A DNA stretch of 7,193 nucleotides from an uncultured Treponema sp. (GCA_937890485.1 CALBXN010000237.1:1-7193); one strand, 5' to 3'; numbered from the stretch's first letter, positions 1 through 6,810 are shown. Numbers and translations are program-made. The notes: generated by a model not told the origin, from the letters alone.

Positions 1-753
1 CAAGAAGAATATGATAAAATGCCTGCTGCAACTGAAATGTTTAGTATTGATGAAATAGGCTCAGCAGATTTTATGTTAGCAGTATCTAAACGACGTGATG
101 CTGAAATGGAAGTAGAGAAAGCTTGGATGTCATATTATAAAGCTTTTCAAGAGTTTGAATCACATGGACGAGGTGATTCGGGCAATAAAAAAGCAATGCG
201 AGATCGTTTATTGTCTGGAATAGAAAGTCATAATTTGCCTACGGATACTTCTTTCGCCGCAGAGACTATTCCAGATACTTTAAAAGAAAAATTAATATCT
301 TTAAACGAACAAATTGAAGATGACAAAAAAGAAGTTGAAGAAGCCCAAAAAAAAGTTGATGAACTCCAACAGCAATTAGACGAACTAGCCTCACATCTTG
401 TCACTACTGATCAAGTTTCTAAACAGCTAGAACAGAAGAAACAAGAACAACAAAAATTTGAACAAGAAGAGGCTAATTGGACTGCTCAACAAAATACTAA
501 ACAAGCGGAATTAGATGATTTAAATGAACGCCTTAATGGCACAAGGGGTGTTACAAATTATCTTAAAGCAGTTCAAGACGGGCAACAAAATAATCAAGAA
601 GAACTCGTTCAACTCCAACAGCAACGTGAAGAACAACAACGTATATATGATGAAGCAAAAGCAATTCAAGAAGAAAATTATGAAAAAGCAGCAGTTTACA
701 GAGATAAATTAAAAATGTTAGATAAGCAATCTATTGAAGAGGCAATAGAATGA
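1..753 (+). CDS. Coiled-coil protein with C-terminal UVR motif (McsA position), 5' partial
   Basis: The frame is open to the window edge (six codons precede the first ATG at 19), so this is probably the 3' part of a longer gene; a start at 19 has only a weak purine stretch before it. Counting from the ATG at 19, residues about 85-215 are very rich in Q, E, K and L in heptad-like order, a long coiled coil. Residues about 217-240 are a UVR motif, with the core YEKAAVYRDKLKML, as in UvrB, UvrC, McsA and the ClpC middle domain. McsA proteins end in this motif and activate McsB and ClpC, and this gene lies directly before a McsB relative and clpC. Unlike McsA, the visible part has no cysteine, so the CXXC zinc fingers are either upstream of the window or absent. 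Function as a ClpC or McsB partner is inference from motif and position. The stop codon overlaps the next start (ATGA), suggesting translational coupling. Confidence 0.8.
   Translation, partial: QEEYDKMPAATEMFSIDEIGSADFMLAVSKRRDAEMEVEKAWMSYYKAFQEFESHGRGDSGNKKAMRDRLLSGIESHNLPTDTSFAAETIPDTLKEKLISLNEQIEDDKKEVEEAQKKVDELQQQLDELASHLVTTDQVSKQLEQKKQEQQKFEQEEANWTAQQNTKQAELDDLNERLNGTRGVTNYLKAVQDGQQNNQEELVQLQQQREEQQRIYDEAKAIQEENYEKAAVYRDKLKMLDKQSIEEAIE
737..742 (+). promoter_or_regulatory. Ribosome binding site of the McsB-like gene, inside the upstream gene
   Basis: AAGAGG lies 7 bases before the ATG at 750 and within the last codons of the preceding gene. It supports the start at 750 and the 4-base ATGA overlap. 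Confidence 0.6.
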
Positions 754-1841
754 AAAATAATGCAACAATTTCTGATGCTTGGTATGGTGTACCAGGACCT
801 GATAATGATGTAATTCTTTCTACTCGAATTAGACTTGCTAGAAATTTGGTGGATTTTCCTTTTCCTCAAAATTTTAAAAATTCTGATGGAGAAAGAGTTC
901 AGTCTTTAGTTTTTGATGCTTTTAATAAAATCGATGAAAATGAAACATATCAATCAATTTTGATTTCTGATTTGGATTCTCTTGGTCAAAAAATTTTATC
1001 AGAACGAGGTATTATAGAACCTGATGCAATTTCACAAAGTGCTTCTGGACTTGTTTTGCGTGGTGATGGAAAAGTTTCTTGTAATGTAAATTGTAACGAT
1101 CATATAAGACTTTCATCTTTTGTTACAGGACTTGATTTAAAAAATTCTATTAATCTTGTGAAAGAAATTGATAATAAACTGCAAAATTATTTACAACTTG
1201 CAGGTTCTGCTGATTTTGGTTATCTAACATCTTCAATTAAGGATGTTGGAACAGGAATGAAAATTTCTTTGTTAGTTCATCTTCCAGCAATTACTTATAG
1301 TGGAATGATAGAAAGATTATTTAAAGAAGTTATGTCTGAAGGTTTTTCTGTTACTGGATTTTATGGCTCAGGGATGGAAGTTGGTTCTTCTCTTGGTGCG
1401 ATTTATAAAATTTCTTCAGAAAATTCATTTGAAAAAAATGAAGAATTTCAACTTGAAAAAATTAATTATTTAGGAAAAAAAATAATTGATTTTGAACGCA
1501 AAGTTCGTATGGATATTGCCGATAATAAACCGACATTTGTTAGAGATTTAGTTTATAAAGCAATAGCAATTGTAAAATACAGTCGCTTTATAGAAAGACG
1601 AGAAGGAATTGATTTAATTTCAAAAATCAAATTTGGTCTAGATTTAGGATTGCTATCTGGTGTCGAAACAAATCTTTTGTTCTCTTTATTGTATCGAACT
1701 CAAAATGCTCATTTAACTTATGTTATTCGTTCAAGTGATTTATCCTACGAAAAAGATGTTACTACTGAAGAATTAAAAATTGAAAGATTGCGTTCTTTGA
1801 TTTTACAGGAAACTTTAACTACATTACAGATTACTATGTAA
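750..1841 (+). CDS. McsB-fold protein (protein-arginine kinase homologue), predicted catalytically dead
   Basis: The 363-residue length and the order of conserved blocks match McsB, the ATP:guanido phosphotransferase that phosphorylates protein arginines and tags substrates for ClpC-ClpP. The N-terminal STRIRLARN block (residues 24-32) that contacts ATP phosphates is intact, as are D117, H118 and R120, the GTG at 167-169, and HLPA at 177-180. Against the Bacillus subtilis sequence as I recall it, key residues are changed. NEEDH is NCNDH (114-118), removing both glutamates including the catalytic one. The active-site cysteine in YLTSC is serine 162. The arginine of GTGLRAS is K171, the arginine of VRGIYGE is T202, and the glutamate of that motif is S207. 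The C-terminal RDxxRA phosphoarginine-binding motif is also gone (about 340-348). The frame is otherwise complete, with a good ribosome binding site, an overlap with the UVR gene and clpC 25 bases on. This suggests a retained scaffold or adaptor role in place of kinase activity. Family assignment is firm; loss of activity is inferred. Confidence 0.9.
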   Translation: MKNNATISDAWYGVPGPDNDVILSTRIRLARNLVDFPFPQNFKNSDGERVQSLVFDAFNKIDENETYQSILISDLDSLGQKILSERGIIEPDAISQSASGLVLRGDGKVSCNVNCNDHIRLSSFVTGLDLKNSINLVKEIDNKLQNYLQLAGSADFGYLTSSIKDVGTGMKISLLVHLPAITYSGMIERLFKEVMSEGFSVTGFYGSGMEVGSSLGAIYKISSENSFEKNEEFQLEKINYLGKKIIDFERKVRMDIADNKPTFVRDLVYKAIAIVKYSRFIERREGIDLISKIKFGLDLGLLSGVETNLLFSLLYRTQNAHLTYVIRSSDLSYEKDVTTEELKIERLRSLILQETLTTLQITM

Positions 1842-1850
1842 TTTTTGCAA

Positions 1851-1855
1851 AAGGA
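1851..1855 (+). promoter_or_regulatory. Ribosome binding site of clpC
   Basis: AAGGA lies 11 bases before the ATG at 1867, in the 25-base gap after the McsB-like gene. The spacing is slightly long. No terminator or convincing promoter fits in the gap, so clpC is read as part of the same transcript. Confidence 0.5.
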
Positions 1856-1866
1856 ATTTTAAGAAA

Positions 1867-4437
1867 ATGATAAAAGGATTAACAAAACACGCTCATAAAC
1901 TTTTAACTGTTTTAGCTCAAGACGAAGGACGTAGAAATTTTAGTTCAACTCTTTTGCCTGAACATGTAATTTTAGCTTTGATAAAATCAGGAGAAGGTGT
2001 TGGGTATGATGTTTTAAAAAATCTACAAGTAAATATTTTAAAATTGCAACTTGTTTTGGAACAAAGTTTAACTCCCGAAAAAAAATCTGCTTCTTTTGCC
2101 GATTTATCTCCTTCAAGAAGATTAAGAACCTTATTAGATTCTGCAACAATTGAATCAAGAACTTTAAGAAATGAATATGTTGGAACTGAACATTTGTTAA
2201 TTGCGGCTGCAAAAGAAGAAAAATCTGTTTTTGCAGAATACATACAATCTTGTAATATAAAAATTGATGATTTAAGAAGGGAAGCTTCTTTACTTAATTC
2301 TTCAAGACCCATGCCACAAATTTCAAAACCTTTTAATACAGAAGGTGTTTCTGTTTTTGCAAATTCAAATAAAGGTTCTAGTAAACCAAACAGCCAAAGT
2401 GCTTCTATTTTGCAAGAATTTAGTAAAGATATTACAGAAAAGGCAAAAAATGGTGAAGTTGATCCTGTAATCGGTAGGGATAAAGAAATAAATCGTGTTG
2501 TACAAATTTTGTGTAGGCGTACAAAAAATAATCCAGTTTTAATTGGAGAACCTGGTGTTGGAAAAACAGCAGTTGTAGAAGGTTTAGCAATTAAAATTGC
2601 TTCTGGGGATGTTCCAAAAACTTTGCAAAAAAAACGACTTTTAATTTTAGATTTAGCCCTTGTAATTGCTGGTACAAAATTTCGTGGTGAATTTGAAGAA
2701 AGAATTAAACGAATAATGAAAGAAGTAAAAGAACAGAAAAATATTATTTTGTTTATTGATGAACTTCATACGATTGTTGGAGCCGGTGGTTCAGAAGGTT
2801 CTATGGATGCTTCAAATATGATAAAGCCAGCTCTTTCTCGTGGTGAGCTTCAGTGTATCGGAGCAACTACTTTAAATGAATACAGAAAATATTTTGAAAA
2901 AGATTCTGCCCTTGAACGCCGATTTCAAACAGTTATTGTTGACGAACCATCTGTAAAAGAAACCATCGAAATTCTCGAAGGAATAAAAAGTAAGTACGAA
3001 CAATTTCATGGTGTAAAATACGAAGATAATCTTATGGAATTTATTGCAAAAATTTCTAAAAGATACATTACAGGTAGATTTTTGCCAGATAAAGCCATTG
3101 ATGTTTTAGATGAAGCTGGTTCTGTAAAAAAAATTCAAACAGATACAGAACCTTCTATGTATGATTTTTACGAGACAAAAATTAAAGAACTAACAGAGCA
3201 AAAACATAATCTTGTTCAATCTCAGGATTATGAAAAAGCTGCTAGTGTAAGAGATGAACTTTATAAAATCAGAGATGAGTTTGAACAATTTAAAAATAAC
3301 CCAGAATCTCAAACTGCAAACTTCACAGGCATTGTAACTAAAAAAGATGTTTGTGATGTAATTTCTACAATGACTGGAATCCCTCTTGAACAACTTGATG
3401 AAGATGAATCACAGCGTTTAATCAATATGGAAAAAGAACTTCATAAAACTATTGTAGGACAAGATGAAGCTATCAATTTAATTTCATCAGCAATTAGAAG
3501 GTCAAGAGCAGGTGTTTCATCTTTTAATCGTCCAACAGGTTCTTTCATATTCCTTGGACCTACTGGTGTTGGAAAAACTTTACTTGCAAAAACCTTGGCA
3601 AAATTTTTGTTTGGTAAAGAAGATGCTTTAATTCGTGTGGATATGAGTGACTACATGGAAAAACATAATGCAAGTCGTCTTGTGGGAGCTCCACCAGGAT
3701 ATGTTGGATACGAAGAAGGTGGCGTTTTAACAGAAAAAGTAAGACGAAATCCTTATTCTGTAATTCTTCTTGATGAAATTGAAAAAGCACATCCTGATGT
3801 ATTTAATCTTTTACTCCAAATTTTAGAAGAAGGTGAATTAAAAGATAATCTTGGTCATACTGTAAACTTTAAAAATACTGTAATTATTATGACAAGTAAT
3901 GCTGGTGTTCGACAAATTTCAAATGAAAGCCGCTTAGGTTTTAGTTCTAATGAAAATGCGATTTTAGATTATTCTGAAATTAAATCAAGTGCCATGGCAG
4001 AATTGAAAAGAATAATGAGTCCAGAACTTTTAAATCGTATTGATGATATTGTAGTTTTCAGTGCCTTATCAAAATCAGAAATTTCTACAATTTTGGGAAT
4101 ACAAATTTCTGAGTTAGCAACTCGCCTTGAAGAGCAACATTTATCAATTCAGTTAACTAACAAAGCTCGGGATTATCTAATTGAAAACGGATATGAACCT
4201 TCCATGGGAGCTCGTCCAATGCGTCGTCTTATTCAGCGTGAAATTGAAGATGAACTTGCAACAAAAATCATTAATGGCGAATGTTCAAGTGGAGATATTG
4301 TTAGTGTTGAATATCGTAATTCTAAATTGCAAGTTAAGATAAAGAAAAATTCTTCTTTGCTAGAAAATGAAAATTTGGAAGCAAATTTAGAACAAGAAAA
4401 TTCCCAAGAAAAAGATACTTCTCTTGTTATAAACTAA
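1867..4437 (+). CDS. clpC: ATP-dependent Clp protease ATP-binding subunit ClpC
   Basis: This is a complete Hsp100/Clp AAA+ unfoldase of 856 residues, close to the ClpC norm of about 810 plus a short charged C-terminal tail. Residues 1-145 are the double Clp_N domain. AAA1 has Walker A GEPGVGKT at 227-234, Walker B with D298 E299, a KFRG pore loop, and arginines 351-352. The middle domain (about 415-475) is a short coiled coil with the UVR motif SQDYEKAASVRDEL, which marks ClpC rather than ClpB or ClpA. AAA2 has Walker A GPTGVGKT at 564-571, Walker B with D636 E637, a GYVGYEEGG pore loop and R724 in LLNRID. LGF at 690-692 fits the loop that docks on ClpP, so this should be a protease partner, not a stand-alone disaggregase. 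The two N-domain glutamates that read phosphoarginine in B. subtilis are kept (E32, E108), though the first pocket reads LPEH instead of GTEH. clpP is not in the window. Confidence 0.96.
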   Translation: MIKGLTKHAHKLLTVLAQDEGRRNFSSTLLPEHVILALIKSGEGVGYDVLKNLQVNILKLQLVLEQSLTPEKKSASFADLSPSRRLRTLLDSATIESRTLRNEYVGTEHLLIAAAKEEKSVFAEYIQSCNIKIDDLRREASLLNSSRPMPQISKPFNTEGVSVFANSNKGSSKPNSQSASILQEFSKDITEKAKNGEVDPVIGRDKEINRVVQILCRRTKNNPVLIGEPGVGKTAVVEGLAIKIASGDVPKTLQKKRLLILDLALVIAGTKFRGEFEERIKRIMKEVKEQKNIILFIDELHTIVGAGGSEGSMDASNMIKPALSRGELQCIGATTLNEYRKYFEKDSALERRFQTVIVDEPSVKETIEILEGIKSKYEQFHGVKYEDNLMEFIAKISKRYITGRFLPDKAIDVLDEAGSVKKIQTDTEPSMYDFYETKIKELTEQKHNLVQSQDYEKAASVRDELYKIRDEFEQFKNNPESQTANFTGIVTKKDVCDVISTMTGIPLEQLDEDESQRLINMEKELHKTIVGQDEAINLISSAIRRSRAGVSSFNRPTGSFIFLGPTGVGKTLLAKTLAKFLFGKEDALIRVDMSDYMEKHNASRLVGAPPGYVGYEEGGVLTEKVRRNPYSVILLDEIEKAHPDVFNLLLQILEEGELKDNLGHTVNFKNTVIIMTSNAGVRQISNESRLGFSSNENAILDYSEIKSSAMAELKRIMSPELLNRIDDIVVFSALSKSEISTILGIQISELATRLEEQHLSIQLTNKARDYLIENGYEPSMGARPMRRLIQREIEDELATKIINGECSSGDIVSVEYRNSKLQVKIKKNSSLLENENLEANLEQENSQEKDTSLVIN

Positions 4438-4450
4438 AATTTTGTATAAT
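4424..4450 (+). promoter_or_regulatory. Candidate promoter directly before avtA (near-leaderless)
   Basis: A perfect TATAAT at 4445-4450 ends 8 bases before the avtA ATG. TTGTTA at 4424-4429 is a 4 of 6 match to a -35 box, with a short 15-base spacer. Transcription would begin at about 4457, essentially at the start codon. AT-rich DNA makes chance -10 boxes common, so this remains a candidate. Confidence 0.4.
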
Positions 4451-4458
4451 ATGTTCTC

Positions 4459-5733
4459 ATGTATTTGTCAGATTTTGGAAAAAAACTCGCTGAACAATCA
4501 GGTATTCAGCAACTTATGGATGATTTAGGACAACCTATACCTGAAGGAGTAAAATCATATCAACTTGGCGGTGGAAATCCTGCTAGAGTTCCTGAAGTTG
4601 AAAAAGCATATCGCTTAGAAACAGAAAAACTTTTATCACGTTCTGATGATTTTGAAAACGCAATTGCAAGATACGATACTCCACAGGGGCGTGTAAGTTT
4701 TATAGAAACTTTGTCAGCATTTTTTAAACGGGAATACGGCTGGGATATCGGTCCTGAAAATATTGCTATTACAAATGGAAGTCAGTCTGCTTTTTTCTTT
4801 TTGTTCAATATGTTTTCTGGAACTTTTTCACAACCAGGAAAAGAACCTCTTAAAAAAACAGTTGTGTTTCCCCTTGTTCCAGAATATGTAGGATATGCAG
4901 ACCAAGGAATTGAAAAAGATACTTTTGTGGGTATTCCTGCAAAGTGTGTTTATTATCCTGATAATACATTCAAATATTTTATCGACTTTGATGCCTTAGA
5001 AACTTATCTTGAAAAACATAGGGAAGTAGGGGCAATGTGCGTTTCCCGTCCTACAAATCCTACTGGGAATGTTTTAACAAACGATGAAATTAGACATCTT
5101 TCTGCTTTGGCTTACAAATATAATATCCCTCTTTTTGTGGATAATGCTTACGGATTGCCTTTTCCAAATATTATTTTTACAGAGGACGCAAAACCTTATT
5201 GGGATTCTTCTGTAATTCTTTCAATGAGTCTTTCTAAAATTGGTTTGCCGTCCTTACGAACAGGAATTGTTGTGGCAAAACCTGAATTGATAAAAGCTCT
5301 TGCTTCTGTAAATTCAATTGTGGCTTTGGCTTCTGGAAGTTTAGGACAAGTAATTTCTCAAGATTTGTTTGCTACAGGAAAAATGAAAACTCTAGCAGAA
5401 TCTTATGTTAGACCATTTTACCAACAAAAATCTTTATTTGCACAAAGTTGTTTTAAAGAATATTTTGCAGGAACAAATTATTCAGTTCATAAAAGTGAAG
5501 GTGCAATTTTTAACTGGATTTTAATGAACGATTTGAAAATTCCTACAAAAGAACTTTATGTAAAACTAAAAGACCAAGGTGTAATTACAGTTCCCGGTGA
5601 ATACTTCTTCTTTGGAACGCCAGAACACGAGCACTACGATAAATGCTTACGAATAAATTATTCTCGCCCAGAAGATGAAGTAAGAGAAGGTATTAGAATC
5701 ATCGCAGAAACTTATAAGAAATTTTGCAAATAA
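4459..5733 (+). CDS. avtA: Valine-pyruvate aminotransferase
   Basis: This is a fold-type I, PLP-dependent class I/II aminotransferase of 424 residues, close to the E. coli AvtA length of about 417. AvtA interconverts valine plus pyruvate with 2-oxoisovalerate plus alanine in the cytoplasm. The N-terminus (FGKKLAEQSGIQQLMDDL) is the AvtA signature and fixes the start at 4459. Active-site residues are visible: N200 in RPTNPTGN, D228 and Y231 in VDNAYG for the PLP ring, K260 in SLSKIGLPSLRTG as the Schiff-base lysine, R267 for the PLP phosphate, and R398 in LRINYSRP for the substrate carboxylate. It lies 21 bases after clpC and is probably read partly from that operon. No Shine-Dalgarno sequence precedes the start, which is unlike its neighbours. 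The exact amino acid preference cannot be told from sequence alone. Confidence 0.93.
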   Translation: MYLSDFGKKLAEQSGIQQLMDDLGQPIPEGVKSYQLGGGNPARVPEVEKAYRLETEKLLSRSDDFENAIARYDTPQGRVSFIETLSAFFKREYGWDIGPENIAITNGSQSAFFFLFNMFSGTFSQPGKEPLKKTVVFPLVPEYVGYADQGIEKDTFVGIPAKCVYYPDNTFKYFIDFDALETYLEKHREVGAMCVSRPTNPTGNVLTNDEIRHLSALAYKYNIPLFVDNAYGLPFPNIIFTEDAKPYWDSSVILSMSLSKIGLPSLRTGIVVAKPELIKALASVNSIVALASGSLGQVISQDLFATGKMKTLAESYVRPFYQQKSLFAQSCFKEYFAGTNYSVHKSEGAIFNWILMNDLKIPTKELYVKLKDQGVITVPGEYFFFGTPEHEHYDKCLRINYSRPEDEVREGIRIIAETYKKFCK

Positions 5734-5745
5734 TTGAATTGGTTC

Positions 5746-5933
5746 CAGAAAAAAAACTGGCTTGTAAATTGTTTTTGAGGTAAATAATTTATACCAAAAG
5801 GCTCTCAGCCAAAATTCCCCCACGACCTGCGGTTCCTCACTTCGTTCGTCAATGCAGGTGTGTGTTAATTTTGGCTTACGCCTTTTGCAATAAATTTTTT
5901 TTCAAATATATTCTTCAAGCCAGTTTTTTTCTG
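5746..5933. repeat. 188-bp composite palindrome with MITE-like terminal inverted repeats
   Basis: Nested inverted repeats fold this gene-free stretch into one long hairpin. The ends are CAG-A8-CTGGCTTG (5746-5764) and CAAGCCAG-T7-CTG (5916-5933), complementary apart from one extra A. Inside them 5786-5792 pairs with 5890-5896, 5795-5802 with 5880-5887, 5807-5816 with 5867-5876, and ACCTGC (5825-5830) with GCAGGT (5854-5859). The tip contains CTCACTTCGTTCG. No coding frame is evident. No clear target-site duplication is visible at the edges. The architecture suits a small non-autonomous mobile or REP-like element, but other genomic copies cannot be seen here. Confidence 0.75.
5750..5930. terminator. 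Possible bidirectional terminator between avtA and rpn
   Basis: avtA and rpn converge on this palindrome. Its outer stem ends in T7 on the + strand (5924-5930) and, read on the - strand, in T8 (complement of 5749-5756), so each transcript meets a stem followed by a U-tract. The hairpin is far larger than a typical intrinsic terminator, so efficiency is uncertain. Confidence 0.4.
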
Positions 5934-5981
5934 CACTGATTAGAATTTGCAAAGTTCTTATATTGCGGATAGAAAAAGGGG

Positions 5982-6194
5982 CTATTTTGTTAATGCGTTT
6001 ATATCTTCTACAGAAAGACCTGTTGCTTTTGCGATATTTTCAATAGAAAGTGACATTGTTAGTAAATTCCTAGCAGTTTCGATTTTTGCTTGTTGAGAAC
6101 CTTGTGAGATGCCTTGCTGGATTCCTTGTGAGATACCTTGTTCAATTCCTTCTTTAAGTCCACGGCGAAAGTTGTCTCTGTCATGTAAATTCAT
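5982..6194 (-). CDS. Nested in-frame C-terminal small protein, RpnS-like (candidate intragenic antitoxin)
   Basis: An in-frame ATG (Met205 of the full-length protein) is preceded by AAAGGAG with a 9-base gap, a better spaced ribosome binding site than that of the full-length start. Translation from here gives 70 residues: a charged linker, the five four-residue repeats and the helix-turn-helix-like tail, with no nuclease domain. In E. coli the large Rpn protein (RpnL) is a toxic DNase, and a small protein (RpnS) made from within the same gene and matching its C-terminal part blocks it. The RpnS dimer interface spans a four-residue repeat of variable number. The arrangement here matches that plan closely. 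Whether the product is made, and whether it neutralises the nuclease, is inference. Confidence 0.6.
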   Translation of the reverse strand: MNLHDRDNFRRGLKEGIEQGISQGIQQGISQGSQQAKIETARNLLTMSLSIENIAKATGLSVEDINALTK

Positions 6195-6806
6195 ACTTTG
6201 ATACTCCTTTCTGTTGACTTCTTCTTGTTTTATTTTTTCTACAAAAGAATCTAGCCGTTGGGTAAAATCGTCAACAGTCTTATTATTATTAATATACTGC
6301 AAAAATGACTTTATTGCTACATCTTCTTCTTTGTTATAGGCTTTGGCGTTAAAAATCTTTTTTATAGCGTTGTCCTTTATAGTAAGGTTAGGGTTTTCAA
6401 TACAAACTGTTTGGAAGGTGTAAATTGGTAGCTCTTTTTCAAAGGGGTCATTTTTGCAGATAAAAACAATGTAACTGTCTGGAAGTTCTGTGTAATGTTG
6501 ACCTTTAAGTAAATTATCAGTATCTAACATAGACTGATAGTAGCGGGTCCGTAGCCCAAGATTTAAGTCTGTAGAGTTTTGAAGTTCAATATCAAAGACT
6601 TTGTTGTTGTCTTTAACATAAACGTCAAGGCGCACACCTTTGGTTTCGTAGTAGGGGCTAATAGTTTTTTCAACTTCTGGATATTCAAGGCGTTCAATTT
6701 GAATTTTCAAGAGACGTTCTAATAGTTCTTTACAAATTTCTGGGTTTTTCAAAACTTTTTCAAACATGTAGTGGTCAGTGAAAGTTAAATCTTCAAATTT
6801 CTTCAT
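5982..6806 (-). CDS. Rpn family recombination-promoting nuclease / putative transposase (PD-(D/E)XK), full-length
   Basis: This 274-residue protein has the Rpn (PDDEXK_2) layout. The N-terminal block (residues 5-25, FTDHYMFEKVLKNPEICKEL) is typical. The nuclease core is D61 in RLDVYV followed by E74-x-Q76 in FDIELQ, the family's D...ExQ form of the PD-(D/E)XK site, then LRTRYYQSMLD. Five G-(I/S)-x-Q repeats occupy 220-239, and the end (LSIENIAKATGLSVEDINAL) is a helix-turn-helix-like segment common in this family. Known relatives are DNA endonucleases that promote RecA-independent recombination, and E. coli versions are toxic and act against phage. The start at 6806 follows GGAGG (6811-6815) with a short 4-base spacing. 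Nothing appears truncated and all catalytic residues are present. It runs opposite to the clp-avtA genes between two palindromic elements, which fits an acquired accessory gene. Classical transposase activity is not implied. Confidence 0.92.
   Translation of the reverse strand: MKKFEDLTFTDHYMFEKVLKNPEICKELLERLLKIQIERLEYPEVEKTISPYYETKGVRLDVYVKDNNKVFDIELQNSTDLNLGLRTRYYQSMLDTDNLLKGQHYTELPDSYIVFICKNDPFEKELPIYTFQTVCIENPNLTIKDNAIKKIFNAKAYNKEEDVAIKSFLQYINNNKTVDDFTQRLDSFVEKIKQEEVNRKEYQSMNLHDRDNFRRGLKEGIEQGISQGIQQGISQGSQQAKIETARNLLTMSLSIENIAKATGLSVEDINALTK
6090..6149 (-). repeat. Five in-frame 12-bp tandem units encoding G-(I/S)-x-Q
   Basis: Five consecutive 12-bp units encode GIEQ, GISQ, GIQQ, GISQ and GSQQ (residues 220-239 of the Rpn protein). 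At a higher order, 6101-6124 and 6125-6148 are two 24-bp copies differing at four bases. Gain or loss of units keeps the frame and changes only the length of this segment, in both the full-length and nested proteins. Confidence 0.85.
6204..6210 (-). promoter_or_regulatory. Internal ribosome binding site for the nested RpnS-like protein
   Basis: On the - strand AAAGGAG is followed by 9 bases and then ATG (6194-6192), in frame with rpn. Such a strong match at this spacing inside a coding region is unusual and decides the nested start. Confidence 0.6.
6248..6274 (-). promoter_or_regulatory. Weak candidate internal promoter for the nested RpnS-like gene
   Basis: On the - strand TTGACG (6274-6269, 5 of 6 to the -35 consensus) is followed after a short 15-base spacer by TAGATT (6253-6248, 4 of 6). 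A transcript would begin near 6241 and give the nested gene a leader of about 45 bases. The spacing is poor and the -10 weak, so this is only a pointer. Confidence 0.2.
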
Positions 6807-6810
6807 TGTT

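Noticed and set aside
362..624. 14-base direct repeat AACTCCAACAGCAA at 362-375 and 611-624
   Set aside because: Both copies encode the heptad-type stretch LQQQ in the coiled coil, so repeated codons explain it without a separate DNA element.
524..712. 62-codon + strand frame inside the UVR coiled-coil gene
   Set aside because: It is a lysine/asparagine-rich out-of-frame reading of A-rich coiled-coil codons; the UVR motif confirms the other frame.
1917..2312. Long - strand frames inside clpC (also 1940-2212, 3190-3393, 3560-3790)
   Set aside because: They are shadows of the conserved clpC coding sequence, with no ribosome binding sites or recognisable protein features.
5734..5981. Possible CRISPR array or small RNA gene in the intergenic region
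   Set aside because: The repeats are inverted and nested, not direct and evenly spaced, and no promoter for an independent RNA stands out; a palindromic element explains them better.
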